Shown here: piece by piece, positions 16,815 through 24,875 of the stretch
Layout: the number at the start of each line of letters is the position of its first letter
How positions within the stretch are numbered: position 1 is the first letter of the stretch
Origin: CAYQTE01 sp964420285
GTDB taxonomy: Bacteria > Planctomycetota > Phycisphaerae > Tepidisphaerales > Tepidisphaeraceae
NCBI GenBank assembly: GCA_964420285.1
Contig: CAYQTE010000008.1
Location: 38,106 to 102,105 of the forward strand
Direction: 5' to 3'
Length of the DNA: 64,000 nt
Translations under genes and position numbers: made by a program
The notes under the pieces: model-generated
Told to the model about the DNA's origin: nothing
The model's input: only the letters and a program-made list of their open reading frames with translations
The model's database searches: none

Positions 16815-19211
16815 ATGATCTGGCGGAAGACATGGGCGGCGGTGGCGGGATTTGCGCTTGCGGCGGGATTGGCCGGTGCGGCGGTGGCACAAGATGTGCC
16901 TTCACAACCTTACGTCTGGAAGAGCGTCACGCTGGGCGCGGGCGGTTACGTGCCGGGCGTCGAATTCAGCCCGGTGCAAAAGGGACTGATGTATTGCCGC
17001 ACCGATATCGGCAGTTGCTACCGCTCCGTCGATTCGGGAAACACCTGGGTTCCCCTGGCGGACTGGACCGGCGTCTCGGATTACCAGGGCGGCGAAAGCC
17101 TTGCGCCCGATCCGGTTGATCCCAACGTGGTCTACATGGCCGCCGGCCTGAATCGCGGAGCCATCCTGCGTTCGCGCGATGGCGGCAAAACCTTCGACAT
17201 CTTCCCTGTTACCTTCTCCATGGGCGGCAACAGCACCGGCCGTGGCGTTGGCGAACGACTGGGCGTCGATCCCAATTCCCCCAATATCCTCTACTTCGCT
17301 TCGCGCAACGACGGGCTGTGGGTCAGCACCGACTCGGCCGCAACGTGGAAGAAAGTGGACAGCTTCCCGGTCAAGGGCGCCGGCGGCGGACGCGGCGGTG
17401 GCGGCGGACGTGGCGCAGCGGCGCAACCTCCGCCGGCGACGCAACCCGGCGCCGCAACGCAGCCGGCCGCTCGCGGCGCCCGCGGCGGTGGTCCGGGCGG
17501 ATTTGGCGGCGGCGGGGGCGGAGTCGGACTCAGCGTCGTCGTCTTCGATCCGTCCAGCAGCGCCAAGGGCCAGCCGTGTCAGACGATTTATGTCGGCAAT
17601 ACCGATCCCGGCAGCGCGGTTCTGTATCGTTCCAGCGATGGCGGCAAAACGTGGGCGGCCATCCCCGGCGAACCGGCCGGGCCCAATCTCAAAACCGCCA
17701 AGGCGGAACTCGATTCGACCGGAATGCTCTATATCGACGTGGCCACGGCGGTTGGTCCGAACAACGGCTCCGGCGGACAGGTTTGGAAGCTGAACACCAA
17801 GTCCGGCGTCTGGACGAACATCAGCCCCGTGCAGGATGAAGCCGGAGCGTTTGAAGGTTTGAGCCTCGATCGCCAGCATCCCGGGACGCTGATGGTTTCG
17901 ACATTCAGCGGCCGGCCGGATGATGTGTGGCGATCCACTGATGGCGGGGCGACGTGGAAATCGGTCAACGCCCATTCCCTTCGCAGCGCCGGCATAACGC
18001 CGTATCTGACGCCACTGAACGAGGACCGCAATCATCCCGGCACGCCGGTGCTGGGTTGGTGGCTGACGGGGACGGCGATCGATCCATTCGATTCCGATCA
18101 CGCGGTCTATACCACGGGCGCGACGATCTGGGGCACGCGCGATTTCACCAAAATGGACGCCGATCAGACCACGCATTGGGAGCCGGAAGTCAAGGGCATG
18201 GAGGAAACGGCCATCATCTGGCTGACCAGCCCGACGGACGGCCCGCATCTCATCAGCGGATTCGGCGATATTTCCAGCTATACGCACGATGACTTCAACG
18301 TCTCGCCGCCGATGAACCAGCCCAAGGACGGGACCAATTGCGATGCGATTGATTACGCGGGGAAGAATCCGAAAGTCGTGGTGAAGGAAGGCAATGGGCG
18401 CAACGGCTTTTCCTGGTCGGAGGATTCCGGACATACATGGACCGCATTGACGCCTCCCGGCGGCGCGGCGGCGGCCGGCGGCGCCCGCGCAGGCAGGGGC
18501 CCTGGCGGCGGAGGAACGGGCGACGGCGTGCAGAACCTTATCGTGTCGGCCGATGGCACGACGTTCATGCTGCTGTCGCCCACTGCGCAGATCACATCCG
18601 ATCGCGGCAAGACGTGGACGCCGGTCAAGGGTTTGGAGGCCGGCGCTCGCGTGGTTTCGGACAAAGTCAACGGCCAGAAGTTCTACTCTTTGGACACGGC
18701 CAACAGGCAACTGTTGACCAGCACCGATGGGGGCGCGACGTTTACATCCACGCCGGGCCAGGGCCTTGTTGCGGTGGCCGCGGTGGGCCGGGCTGGCGGC
18801 CGTGGTTTCGGTGGCGGCGGCGCGCTGCGCCTTTGGGCCAACCCCGAAATCGAAGGCGATATCTGGGCGGTGGGTGGAGCGACGATGCTGCATTCCGCCG
18901 ACGGCGGCAAAACGTTCAGCGCCATGACCAATCATCCGACCGTGAACGGATCGCCGGCCGGTCTGGATTTCGGATTCGGCAAAGCCGCGCCGGGCAAGAC
19001 GTTCCCGGCGATCTACGTTGGCGGAGCACTCAATGGCCTGACCGCCATCTGGCGATCGGACGACATCGGCGCCACCTGGATTCGCATCAACGACGACCAG
19101 CACCAATATGGCACGCGCTATCGCTGCGTCACCGGCGACCCGCGCATCTACGGCCGAGTCTACGTCGGCACCGACGGCCGGGGCATTTTGTATGGGGATA
19201 TCGCACGGTAG
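16815..19211 (+). CDS. GH74-family xyloglucanase-like secreted glycosidase
   Basis: A 798-residue secreted enzyme. The start at 16815 follows GGCGGAGG, and a signal peptide ends near AVAQD. Two landmarks identify glycoside hydrolase family 74: an N-terminal VTLGAGGYVPG then RTDIGSCYR (the DIGG-type segment containing the catalytic base Asp) and, later, DPFDSD followed by TTGATIWGTRD, the region of the catalytic acid Asp. Several Asp-box motifs (SRDGGKTF, SSDGGKTW, STDGGATW) mark the twin seven-bladed propellers. Two glycine/alanine/proline-rich inserts (about residues 190-235 and 550-575) are unusual. GH74 enzymes cut the xyloglucan backbone; the GH3 gene next to it could finish the released oligosaccharides. 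Confidence 0.88.
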   Translation: MIWRKTWAAVAGFALAAGLAGAAVAQDVPSQPYVWKSVTLGAGGYVPGVEFSPVQKGLMYCRTDIGSCYRSVDSGNTWVPLADWTGVSDYQGGESLAPDPVDPNVVYMAAGLNRGAILRSRDGGKTFDIFPVTFSMGGNSTGRGVGERLGVDPNSPNILYFASRNDGLWVSTDSAATWKKVDSFPVKGAGGGRGGGGGRGAAAQPPPATQPGAATQPAARGARGGGPGGFGGGGGGVGLSVVVFDPSSSAKGQPCQTIYVGNTDPGSAVLYRSSDGGKTWAAIPGEPAGPNLKTAKAELDSTGMLYIDVATAVGPNNGSGGQVWKLNTKSGVWTNISPVQDEAGAFEGLSLDRQHPGTLMVSTFSGRPDDVWRSTDGGATWKSVNAHSLRSAGITPYLTPLNEDRNHPGTPVLGWWLTGTAIDPFDSDHAVYTTGATIWGTRDFTKMDADQTTHWEPEVKGMEETAIIWLTSPTDGPHLISGFGDISSYTHDDFNVSPPMNQPKDGTNCDAIDYAGKNPKVVVKEGNGRNGFSWSEDSGHTWTALTPPGGAAAAGGARAGRGPGGGGTGDGVQNLIVSADGTTFMLLSPTAQITSDRGKTWTPVKGLEAGARVVSDKVNGQKFYSLDTANRQLLTSTDGGATFTSTPGQGLVAVAAVGRAGGRGFGGGGALRLWANPEIEGDIWAVGGATMLHSADGGKTFSAMTNHPTVNGSPAGLDFGFGKAAPGKTFPAIYVGGALNGLTAIWRSDDIGATWIRINDDQHQYGTRYRCVTGDPRIYGRVYVGTDGRGILYGDIAR

Positions 19212-19227
19212 GTTCGGCCTCGTCGGG

Positions 19228-21303
19228 TTACTTCAAGTCGAGAGTCTGGGTCAGGCGGATATCGCGGGATGAGGCCGCGGCCGAGATTGTGTAAGTGCCG
19301 GGGGCGATCTTCCAGCCGTGCGTCGCCACATCCCAGTAGGAAAACGAGCGGGCGTCCAGGGCGATGTTGACATGCGCGGTCTGGCCGGCCGCCACTTCGA
19401 CGCGGCGGAAGCCCTTCAATTGGCGCGGCGGCTGCGGAACATTCGCCAGCGACGGCAATGCGACGTAAACCTGCGCCACTTCGCCGCCGTCGCGGGTGCC
19501 GGTGTTGGTCACATCAAATTCCACGGTCACGTGCATGTCATTGGTTGGCGGGCTCACCTTGATATCCTTATAGGTGAACGTGGTGTACGAAAGGCCGTGG
19601 CCGAAGGGGAACAGCGGTTCGATCTGTTTGGCGTCGTACCAGCGGTAGCCGACGAGCAGTCCTTCCGAATAATGCGCCTCGTTCTGCACGCCGGGGTATT
19701 GCTCGGCGGTTTGGGTCGGGAGATCCTCGTCCCGTTTGGGGAAGGTGATCGGCAGCTTGCCGGACGGGTTGACCGCGCCAAAGAGCACGGAGGCCACCGC
19801 CGCGCCATCCTCCTCGCCGGGATACCACGCCTCGAGAATCGCCGGCGCCCGATCAACCCACGGCATCAGCAACGGCCCGCCGCTCTTGAGCACCACGACG
19901 GTATGCGGATTGGCCGCCAGCACGGCCGTCGCCAGAGCGTCCTGATCGGCGCTGAGCGTGATGGGGTGGTCGCGGCCTTCGGCCTGTCGGTCTCCGAGCA
20001 TCAGGATGGCGACATCCGCGGCCTTGGCGACGATGGCGGCGGCCGCGGGGTTCGTACCGTCATCCTCTTTCACACTGACGGCGGCGCCGGCGAGCTTTTG
20101 TATGCCTTCGACGGGCGGGACAGTGAGAATGGGATTCACCTGCGAGCTGCCGCCGCCGCCGGTCATGGCCTTGGCGGCGAAGGGGCCGATCAGCGCGATG
20201 GAATGAATGTCGCCCGCCTTGAGCGGCAGCAGGCCGCCGGCGTTCTTCAGGAGCACGATGCCTTCGGCGCCGAGCTTCAATTCGATGTCCGCGTTACCGG
20301 CCGGGATTGGACCGCGCGCCGGCGGATTGTCCCACACGCCGCGCTGCATCATCGTTCGGAATCGTCGAACCAGTTTTTCATCGAGCAGGCTCACCGGAAC
20401 CTGGCCGGCATTGACCGCCGTCTTGAGGGCATCGCCGAAATAAATGCCGGTGGGCATTTCCAGATCCAGCCCGGCCTTGGCACTGGGAACCGTGCTGTGC
20501 ACCGCGCCGAAATCGGAGGTGACGAATCCGGTGAATTTCCAATCGCCCTTGAGGATCTGGTTGAGCAGGACATCGTTTTCGCAGCAGAAGTCGCCGTTGA
20601 CTTTGTTGTACGCGCCCATGAGCGACGCGCAATGGCCCTCGACGATCGCCGCCTCGAACGCCGGGAGGTACAGTTCACGCAGCGTGCGCTCGTCGATGAC
20701 ATCGTTGACCCGCTGGCGGTTCTGCTCCTGATTGTTGCCCGCGTAATGCTTGACGTTGGCGATGATCGGGTGGCTCTGAATCCCCAGCACATTCGCCACC
20801 GCCAGCCGCCCGGAAAGAAACGGGTCTTCGCCGAAACTTTCAAACGTCCGGCCGTTGTGCGGCGTGCGGGCGATGTTGATATCCGGCCCTTCCAGGAGGA
20901 GGTTGCCCAGGAGCACGGCCTCGCCGCCGACAACGTCGCCGAAGGTGCGCGAGGCGTCGACATCCCACGTGGCCGCCAGCGAAATGGGCGACGGAAGGGC
21001 GGTGGCCTTGCCTTCATGTCCCGGTCCGGCCGGTCCCACGCCCGCCGGGCCGTTGCATACGGTCAGTGCGGGAATGCCCAGCCGGGGCAGGCCGGGCACG
21101 ACGCGGTAGTCGTTGGTGTCGCGGATGCCGTGCAGTTGAGCGATCTTCTCGTCCAGGGTCATCTGCGCCACCACCTGTCTGGCGCGTGCATCGAAGTCCG
21201 GCTGCATGGCCGGAGCCTGCGCCGCGGCCAGGGCCGGGTGCAGCAATTGCAGGAAAGAAACACAGAAAAGGATCAGCGCGGTATTTCGGGTGGTGGTATT
21301 CAC
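19228..21303 (-). CDS. Secreted GH3 beta-glucosidase-like enzyme
   Basis: A 691-residue glycoside hydrolase family 3 protein. The GTG at 21303 is chosen because it begins a clean signal peptide (ending near LAAAQA) and has AAGGT upstream. The N-terminal barrel has KHYAGNN-type and GFVTSDFGAV segments, the latter holding the nucleophile Asp; a (alpha/beta)6 sandwich and a C-terminal fibronectin III-like domain follow. This is the standard three-domain GH3 layout. It is convergent with the GH74 gene, 16 bp apart. Family members act on beta-glucosides or beta-xylosides; the neighbour favours a role in xyloglucan oligosaccharide breakdown, an inference from context. No clear terminator separates the two. 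Confidence 0.92.
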   Translation of the reverse strand: MNTTTRNTALILFCVSFLQLLHPALAAAQAPAMQPDFDARARQVVAQMTLDEKIAQLHGIRDTNDYRVVPGLPRLGIPALTVCNGPAGVGPAGPGHEGKATALPSPISLAATWDVDASRTFGDVVGGEAVLLGNLLLEGPDINIARTPHNGRTFESFGEDPFLSGRLAVANVLGIQSHPIIANVKHYAGNNQEQNRQRVNDVIDERTLRELYLPAFEAAIVEGHCASLMGAYNKVNGDFCCENDVLLNQILKGDWKFTGFVTSDFGAVHSTVPSAKAGLDLEMPTGIYFGDALKTAVNAGQVPVSLLDEKLVRRFRTMMQRGVWDNPPARGPIPAGNADIELKLGAEGIVLLKNAGGLLPLKAGDIHSIALIGPFAAKAMTGGGGSSQVNPILTVPPVEGIQKLAGAAVSVKEDDGTNPAAAAIVAKAADVAILMLGDRQAEGRDHPITLSADQDALATAVLAANPHTVVVLKSGGPLLMPWVDRAPAILEAWYPGEEDGAAVASVLFGAVNPSGKLPITFPKRDEDLPTQTAEQYPGVQNEAHYSEGLLVGYRWYDAKQIEPLFPFGHGLSYTTFTYKDIKVSPPTNDMHVTVEFDVTNTGTRDGGEVAQVYVALPSLANVPQPPRQLKGFRRVEVAAGQTAHVNIALDARSFSYWDVATHGWKIAPGTYTISAAASSRDIRLTQTLDLK

Positions 21304-21932
21304 GTCGAATACCTTACGCCGATGGGCAAATCTTGCAAGCGGGAATCGAGCGGGCTGGCGACTAGACATGGGCCACGGGCGGGTTGGACGGCGGACTTTA
21401 CCGGCGTGGCGCGCAGATCGTGGCCGCATCGCAGACATTGGCCGCGCCGTTTGCGCAGCGTTTGCCGCCGTCTTCGGTAAAACCCCAGGGATGCAAGCGA
21501 TGGTAGCTGTAGCCCCGCAAGCAGCAACGCCCAATCGGGTATGGCGATCAACCGGTCATCGGTGATCGGCGTGGACCCGCTGGCGGCCCCACCTTGCCTC
21601 ACCTCGTCCCAAAACCCCAGCTCATTCCAGATGCTGCGATGCTGCGACAGCATCAATGGCGTGATCGGCGTTGCGGCCCACTGCGGGCTTGTCGCCGGAC
21701 TCTCGGCCGCATTGACACCGGCGTAGGTCGTCCGCGAGGACACCCAGTAGAGCGATCCCTGCTCGGAGTGAATCCATCGCCAATCGAACATCACCCGGCC
21801 GCCGGTAGCTCCGCTCCAATGAAGATAATCATCAATCCAATGGCTTCGCACCCACAGAACCGCAATGAGCAGACACAGCAGCAGCGACAACCATGCCAGC
21901 CCGTTGAACAGCCGTCGGCGAAGGTGCTTCAC
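21300..21932 (-). CDS. Membrane protein with broken C-terminal zinc ribbon
   Basis: A 210-residue protein with an N-terminal membrane segment (about 10-28), a soluble middle rich in Trp and Ser, a second membrane segment (about 130-150) and an RRRR-rich linker. It then starts the lineage-typical ribbon as CLRCGHDLRATP but continues VKSAVQP instead of xRCPECG, so the second CxxC knuckle is missing. The tail runs into the GH3 leader and overlaps its GTG. This looks like a 3' truncation or rearrangement next to the GH3 gene. The front part is probably still expressed. Confidence 0.55.
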   Translation of the reverse strand: MKHLRRRLFNGLAWLSLLLCLLIAVLWVRSHWIDDYLHWSGATGGRVMFDWRWIHSEQGSLYWVSSRTTYAGVNAAESPATSPQWAATPITPLMLSQHRSIWNELGFWDEVRQGGAASGSTPITDDRLIAIPDWALLLAGLQLPSLASLGFYRRRRQTLRKRRGQCLRCGHDLRATPVKSAVQPARGPCLVASPLDSRLQDLPIGVRYST

Positions 21933-22095
21933 AAGCGGGATTGTACCACCTTATGCAGCCGGGGACGCAACCGTTCGGAACATCGCCCCGATCTTCGCGC
22001 ACGCGGTCGCAACGCGCCGGTGCTGGGCACGCTCGACCGCGACCGAACTCCATGCTGCGCACTGGTATGTTGAACACAACTGGCCTTACGCGCTT

Positions 22096-22164
22096 GTTGG
22101 CCCCGGCCCGCGTCGGCGGTATCGTGTCGGGCGTGGAGCTTCCCAATGTCATCGTCGTCGAGCA
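22096..22164 (+). repeat. Partial copy A of the upp promoter and 5' end
   Basis: About 69 bp nearly identical to 22552-22620 and strongly similar to 24209-24277. It includes TTGGCC (22097-22102), a 17-bp spacer, TATCGT (22120-22125), seven bases, then GTG (22133) followed by codons for the upp N-terminus (LPNVIVVE). Homology stops inside codon 11, at the junction with a toxin fragment. Confidence 0.85.
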
Positions 22165-22283
22165 ACTGCCAGTACATCGTGACGCACAACGTCCGGCATT
22201 TCCGCGGCTGCGAGCAGTTCGGCGTTGAAGCGCTGACGCCGCGGGATTTCTTGAAGAGGATTCGGCAAGGGCTAACGCCATGA
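22146..22283 (+). pseudogene. C-terminal fragment of a PIN-family toxin fused to upp sequence
   Basis: The frame from ATG 22146, itself inside upp copy A, reads MSSSSSN and then QYIVTHNVRHF, FGVEALTPRDFLK. The latter part resembles the C-terminus of COG1569-type PIN toxins, where an IVT-N-RxF segment precedes a TPRxFL motif. Only about 38 toxin residues remain, lacking the catalytic acidic core, so it cannot be an active nuclease. Its TGA overlaps the antitoxin ATG (ATGA, 22280-22283), preserving the original operon layout. Confidence 0.65.
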
Positions 22284-22522
22284 GCAAGCTGACCGTTCAA
22301 CTTTCCGATTCGTTGCATCGGAGCATCAAGTTGCTTGCCGAGAAGGAGGGGTATTCTGTCGACCAGTTCCTGGCCAGTGCGGCGGCCGAGAAGATGGCGG
22401 CGCTGCGCACGCTGGACTATCTGCGCAACGAGGCGGCCAATGGCCGTCGCGAGGACTTTGAGCGGTTCCTTGGGGCGGTGCCTGATATTGAACCGGCCGA
22501 CACCGATCGCAAACCCGCCTGA
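22280..22522 (+). CDS. Small ribbon-helix-helix antitoxin-like protein
   Basis: An 80-residue protein: a short beta strand (KLTVQLSDSLH), then two helices including a YSVDQFLASAAAEKMAAL segment, a typical ribbon-helix-helix DNA-binding front, then an acidic tail. This matches antitoxins paired with PIN toxins. The partner upstream is only a C-terminal fragment, so the antitoxin is orphaned. Its start overlaps the toxin stop. An intact copy of the upp promoter lies about 150 bp upstream and may now drive it. Confidence 0.65.
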   Translation: MSKLTVQLSDSLHRSIKLLAEKEGYSVDQFLASAAAEKMAALRTLDYLRNEAANGRREDFERFLGAVPDIEPADTDRKPA

Positions 22523-22551
22523 ATTCTCATAACCTTCAGTCCCCCATCCCA

Positions 22552-22747
22552 GTTGGCCCCGGCCTGCGTCGGCGGTATCGTGTCGGGCGTGGAGCTTCCC
22601 AATGTCATCGTCGTCGAGCATCCGTTCATTCGGACCAAGCTGACGGAATTGCGCGACTTTACGGCCGATCATCGGAAATTCCGGGCGCTTTGGGATGAGA
22701 TCGCTGAGTCTGAGAGCCGCAAGATTTTGCGGCGGAGATTCCAATGA
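22552..22747 (+). pseudogene. Partial copy B of upp: promoter plus about 39 codons
   Basis: TTGGCC (22553-22558), a 17-bp spacer, TATCGT (22576-22581) and GTG (22589) repeat the upp promoter and start. The coding part follows the true upp to FRAL-DEIA with few changes (for example F for V in EHPFIRTK), then diverges after about 22704 into ESESRKILRRRFQ and stops. The stop overlaps the RhuM-like ATG as ATGA (22744-22747), so it now acts as a short leader frame for that gene remnant. Confidence 0.75.
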
Positions 22748-23104
22748 CTGACCAGACGCCGCCGCGGTCCGAGATCATTCTTTACCAGACGGAAGACGGC
22801 CGGATGCGGATCCAGTGCCGGTTCGAGAACCAGACCATCTGGCTGACGCGGGCGCTGATCGCGGAGTTGTTCCAGACCACGCCGCAGAACGTCACCCTGC
22901 ATCTCAAGGCCATCTACGACGAGGGGGAATTGGTTGAAGCGGCAACTTGTAAGGATTACTTACAAGTTCGCGCCGAGGGCGGCCGCGAGGTTCGTGCGCT
23001 ATCGGAAGCGTATCGACTGCCATGCGCGAGCGGTCGATGCGAACTTTGAGCAGGCGATGAAGAATTTGCCGGGGGCGCGAAAGCAGCAGAAGGGGAAACA
23101 GTAA
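22744..23104 (+). pseudogene. RhuM-family gene with internal deletion and frameshift
   Basis: The first roughly 80 residues are a clear RhuM-family N-terminus (IILYQTEDGRMRI, TIWLTRALIAELFQTT, QNVTLHLKAIYDEGEL, EATCKDYLQV). After EGGREVRA the frame ends early at 23049. In the next frame, VRYRKRIDC to NFEQAMKNLP, ending at the TAA 23102-23104, looks like the end of a similar protein. Intact RhuM proteins are around 300 residues, so roughly 200 central codons are missing. The product is unlikely to work. RhuM-like genes are typical accessory cargo. Confidence 0.65.
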
Positions 23105-23176
23105 TAGGGCTCTGGAGTCGGAGGTTCGAATCGCGCCGGCGTTTCCACCCTCCGACCATCCAAACCCCGTCTGACA

Positions 23177-23518
23177 TCATTTCGGTTTCGGCGGAACCGT
23201 CCCGCATTCCGGACAGCGATCCGGCGTGGCGCGGAGGTCGTAGCCGCAGGTGGCGCATCGGCCGGATTTCGAATATTCTCGTCGTGCTTTTCGCTGAGCC
23301 CGGATCGCCAGCCAGAAGAATATGACTGGAAGTGCGCCGGTGACCGGAAACCAGATTATCCGAAGTGGTGCAACCTCAACCTCCTGGAACTGGTCCAACA
23401 GCGTCAAATCGATATACAGGAAAGCAAGAAAAATGATCCCGAAGAAGACAAACAGGCCCCAATAGGCGGAGGCGGATCGGAACGCGGATTTGGTGATCTG
23501 TTGCATGACCAAGGTCAT
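23177..23518 (-). CDS. Small membrane protein with zinc ribbon
   Basis: A 113-residue protein with two predicted membrane helices (about 18-38 and 50-72), a basic linker and a complete C-terminal ribbon CATCGYDLRATPDRCPECG. An alternative start is the ATG four codons in. The ribbon is the same planctomycete-type tail as in the proteins ending at 7705 and 21300, but here nearly the whole protein is anchor plus ribbon. Role unknown. It sits inside the decayed islet between the RhuM remnant and upp, in opposite orientation. Confidence 0.65.
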   Translation of the reverse strand: MTLVMQQITKSAFRSASAYWGLFVFFGIIFLAFLYIDLTLLDQFQEVEVAPLRIIWFPVTGALPVIFFWLAIRAQRKARREYSKSGRCATCGYDLRATPDRCPECGTVPPKPK

Positions 23519-23555
23519 TATAACGCGACGGCCGGGAATTGGTTCACGCGAGAAA

Positions 23556-23640
23556 AGGGGACATCCAAGATTTCGAACGTCGCGGGTGTCCTCCTCGTGG
23601 GCGAGGCGGCGTCGAGAATAATCTTGGATGGCCCTTTTTT
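23556..23640. repeat. Inverted repeat with flanking GGGGACA / T-run
   Basis: CATCCAAGATT (23562-23572) is perfectly inverted at 23620-23630, about 47 bp apart. It is flanked by AAAAGGGG on the left and GGCCCTTTTTTT on the right. It may be a transcription terminator between two minus-strand genes or a small REP-like element. Confidence 0.5.
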
Positions 23641-23644
23641 TGGT

Positions 23645-24091
23645 TTAAGGCAGGGCACCAGCAAGGTACTCCGTCTCGCCTTGGAGCAGAGCCCGAAGTC
23701 GGAACGACAGCGGGAACATTTCGCGTTCCGTGAGTCCCAATCCCGCAAGAAGTTCGCCCCGCGACTCTTGAAAACCAAGCCCTTTGGGATTGCACACGAA
23801 CAGGGCCGTCCCGTGATGAAAAACGACACCTTGCGACACCTCTGGTATCCGTTCCAACGTCGAAACTGTGACATATCCGAACAACTGCCGCCCCGCAGCC
23901 GTCGTGAAGTCGGCAGCCACATGTGTATAGCCACGATTCGGGACAGCGGACGAATTGACCGGGCGAACCCACGTCTCGTCTTGACCCTTCAGCCATTCTT
24001 CATCGTCGGCATATTCCCAGACAGCGAATGCGGCAAAATCGGTGGCACTAAGGAGCTGGATCGGCTTTCTCGTCATCAAATCCACCCGCAC
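23645..24091 (-). CDS. Hypothetical soluble protein, possible immunity-type
   Basis: A 148-residue acidic protein without signal or membrane segments. The GTG at 24091 is preferred because GGAGG lies eight bases upstream; an ATG five codons later is possible. Features include a VWEYADDEEW stretch and a beta-rich middle. I do not recognise the family. Small acidic proteins of this kind are common as immunity proteins in accessory islets, but that is only suggested by the setting. Confidence 0.5.
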   Translation of the reverse strand: MRVDLMTRKPIQLLSATDFAAFAVWEYADDEEWLKGQDETWVRPVNSSAVPNRGYTHVAADFTTAAGRQLFGYVTVSTLERIPEVSQGVVFHHGTALFVCNPKGLGFQESRGELLAGLGLTEREMFPLSFRLRALLQGETEYLAGALP

Positions 24092-24209
24092 TGGTGCACC
24101 TCCGTATTTTATTTGATCTGGGAAACCTATCTCTCATGCCAGCGAGCGTCAAATCGAAGGGTACGAGAAGAGGGACCATTCGTCCCTCTCCTTGCTCGCG
24201 TCTTTCCTG

Positions 24210-24238
24210 TTGGCCCCCGCACTCATCGGCGGTATTGT
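24210..24238 (+). promoter_or_regulatory. upp promoter giving a leaderless transcript
   Basis: TTGGCC (24210-24215), 17-bp spacer, TATTGT (24233-24238). The start GTG (24246) comes seven bases after the -10 box, so the predicted start of transcription is at or next to the start codon. The same boxes and spacings are kept in the partial copies at 22097-22125 and 22553-22581. Confidence 0.65.
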
Positions 24239-24245
24239 GTCGGGC

Positions 24246-24875
24246 GTGGATCTTCCCAATGTTATCGTCGTCGAGCATCCGGTCATTCGGACCAAGTTGA
24301 CGGAATTGCGCGACTTCACGGCCGATCATCGGAAATTCCGGGCGCTGCTCGATGAGATCGCGGGGCTGATGGTGTATGAGGTGACGCGGGACTGGCCGAC
24401 GCGGCCGCGGCCGGTGCAGACGCCGATGGAACGCATGACCGGGCAGGTTCTGGCCCGGCAGGTGACGCTGGTGCCGATCTTGCGGGCGGGGCTGGGGATG
24501 GCCGAGGGCGTTTTGCGGCTGCTCCCGGATGCGCGGATGGGGCATCTGGGCGTGTATCGCGACGAGAAGACGCTTTCGCCGGTGAGCTATTACCGCAAGC
24601 TGCCGCCGGATGTGGCTTCCACCGAGGTGCTGCTGATCGATCCGATGCTGGCGACGGGAGGAAGCGGATCGGCGGCGATATCGGTGCTGAAGGAGGCGGG
24701 GGTGACGAGCATGAAATTCGTGTGCCTGGTGGCGGCGCCGGAGGGGATTCAGTTTCTGCATGGTGTACACCCGGAGGTGCCCATTTATTGCGCGGCGATC
24801 GACCGACAACTCAACGATCGCGGTTATATCCTGCCGGGATTGGGCGATGCGGGGGATCGGTTGTTTGGAACGTGA
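24246..24875 (+). CDS. upp: Uracil phosphoribosyltransferase
   Basis: A 209-residue cytosolic enzyme that converts uracil and PRPP to UMP (pyrimidine salvage). The PRPP loop LLIDPMLATGGS and the uracil-binding end YILPGLGDAGDRLFGT are both intact, and the length equals the family norm if translation begins at the GTG 24246. The frame is open further upstream, but that part encodes non-conserved sequence and coincides with the promoter repeat. Two truncated copies of its 5' end lie 1.5-2.1 kb upstream with accessory gene fragments between them. Confidence 0.93.
   Translation: MDLPNVIVVEHPVIRTKLTELRDFTADHRKFRALLDEIAGLMVYEVTRDWPTRPRPVQTPMERMTGQVLARQVTLVPILRAGLGMAEGVLRLLPDARMGHLGVYRDEKTLSPVSYYRKLPPDVASTEVLLIDPMLATGGSGSAAISVLKEAGVTSMKFVCLVAAPEGIQFLHGVHPEVPIYCAAIDRQLNDRGYILPGLGDAGDRLFGT

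Noticed and set aside
16902..19106. 734-codon minus-strand frame antisense to the GH74 gene
   Set aside because: A long open frame caused by GC-rich codon bias; the plus-strand frame has GH74 motifs and a signal peptide.
19318..21480. 720-codon plus-strand frame opposite the GH3 gene
   Set aside because: Antisense shadow; no family pattern, while the minus strand is a clear GH3 enzyme.
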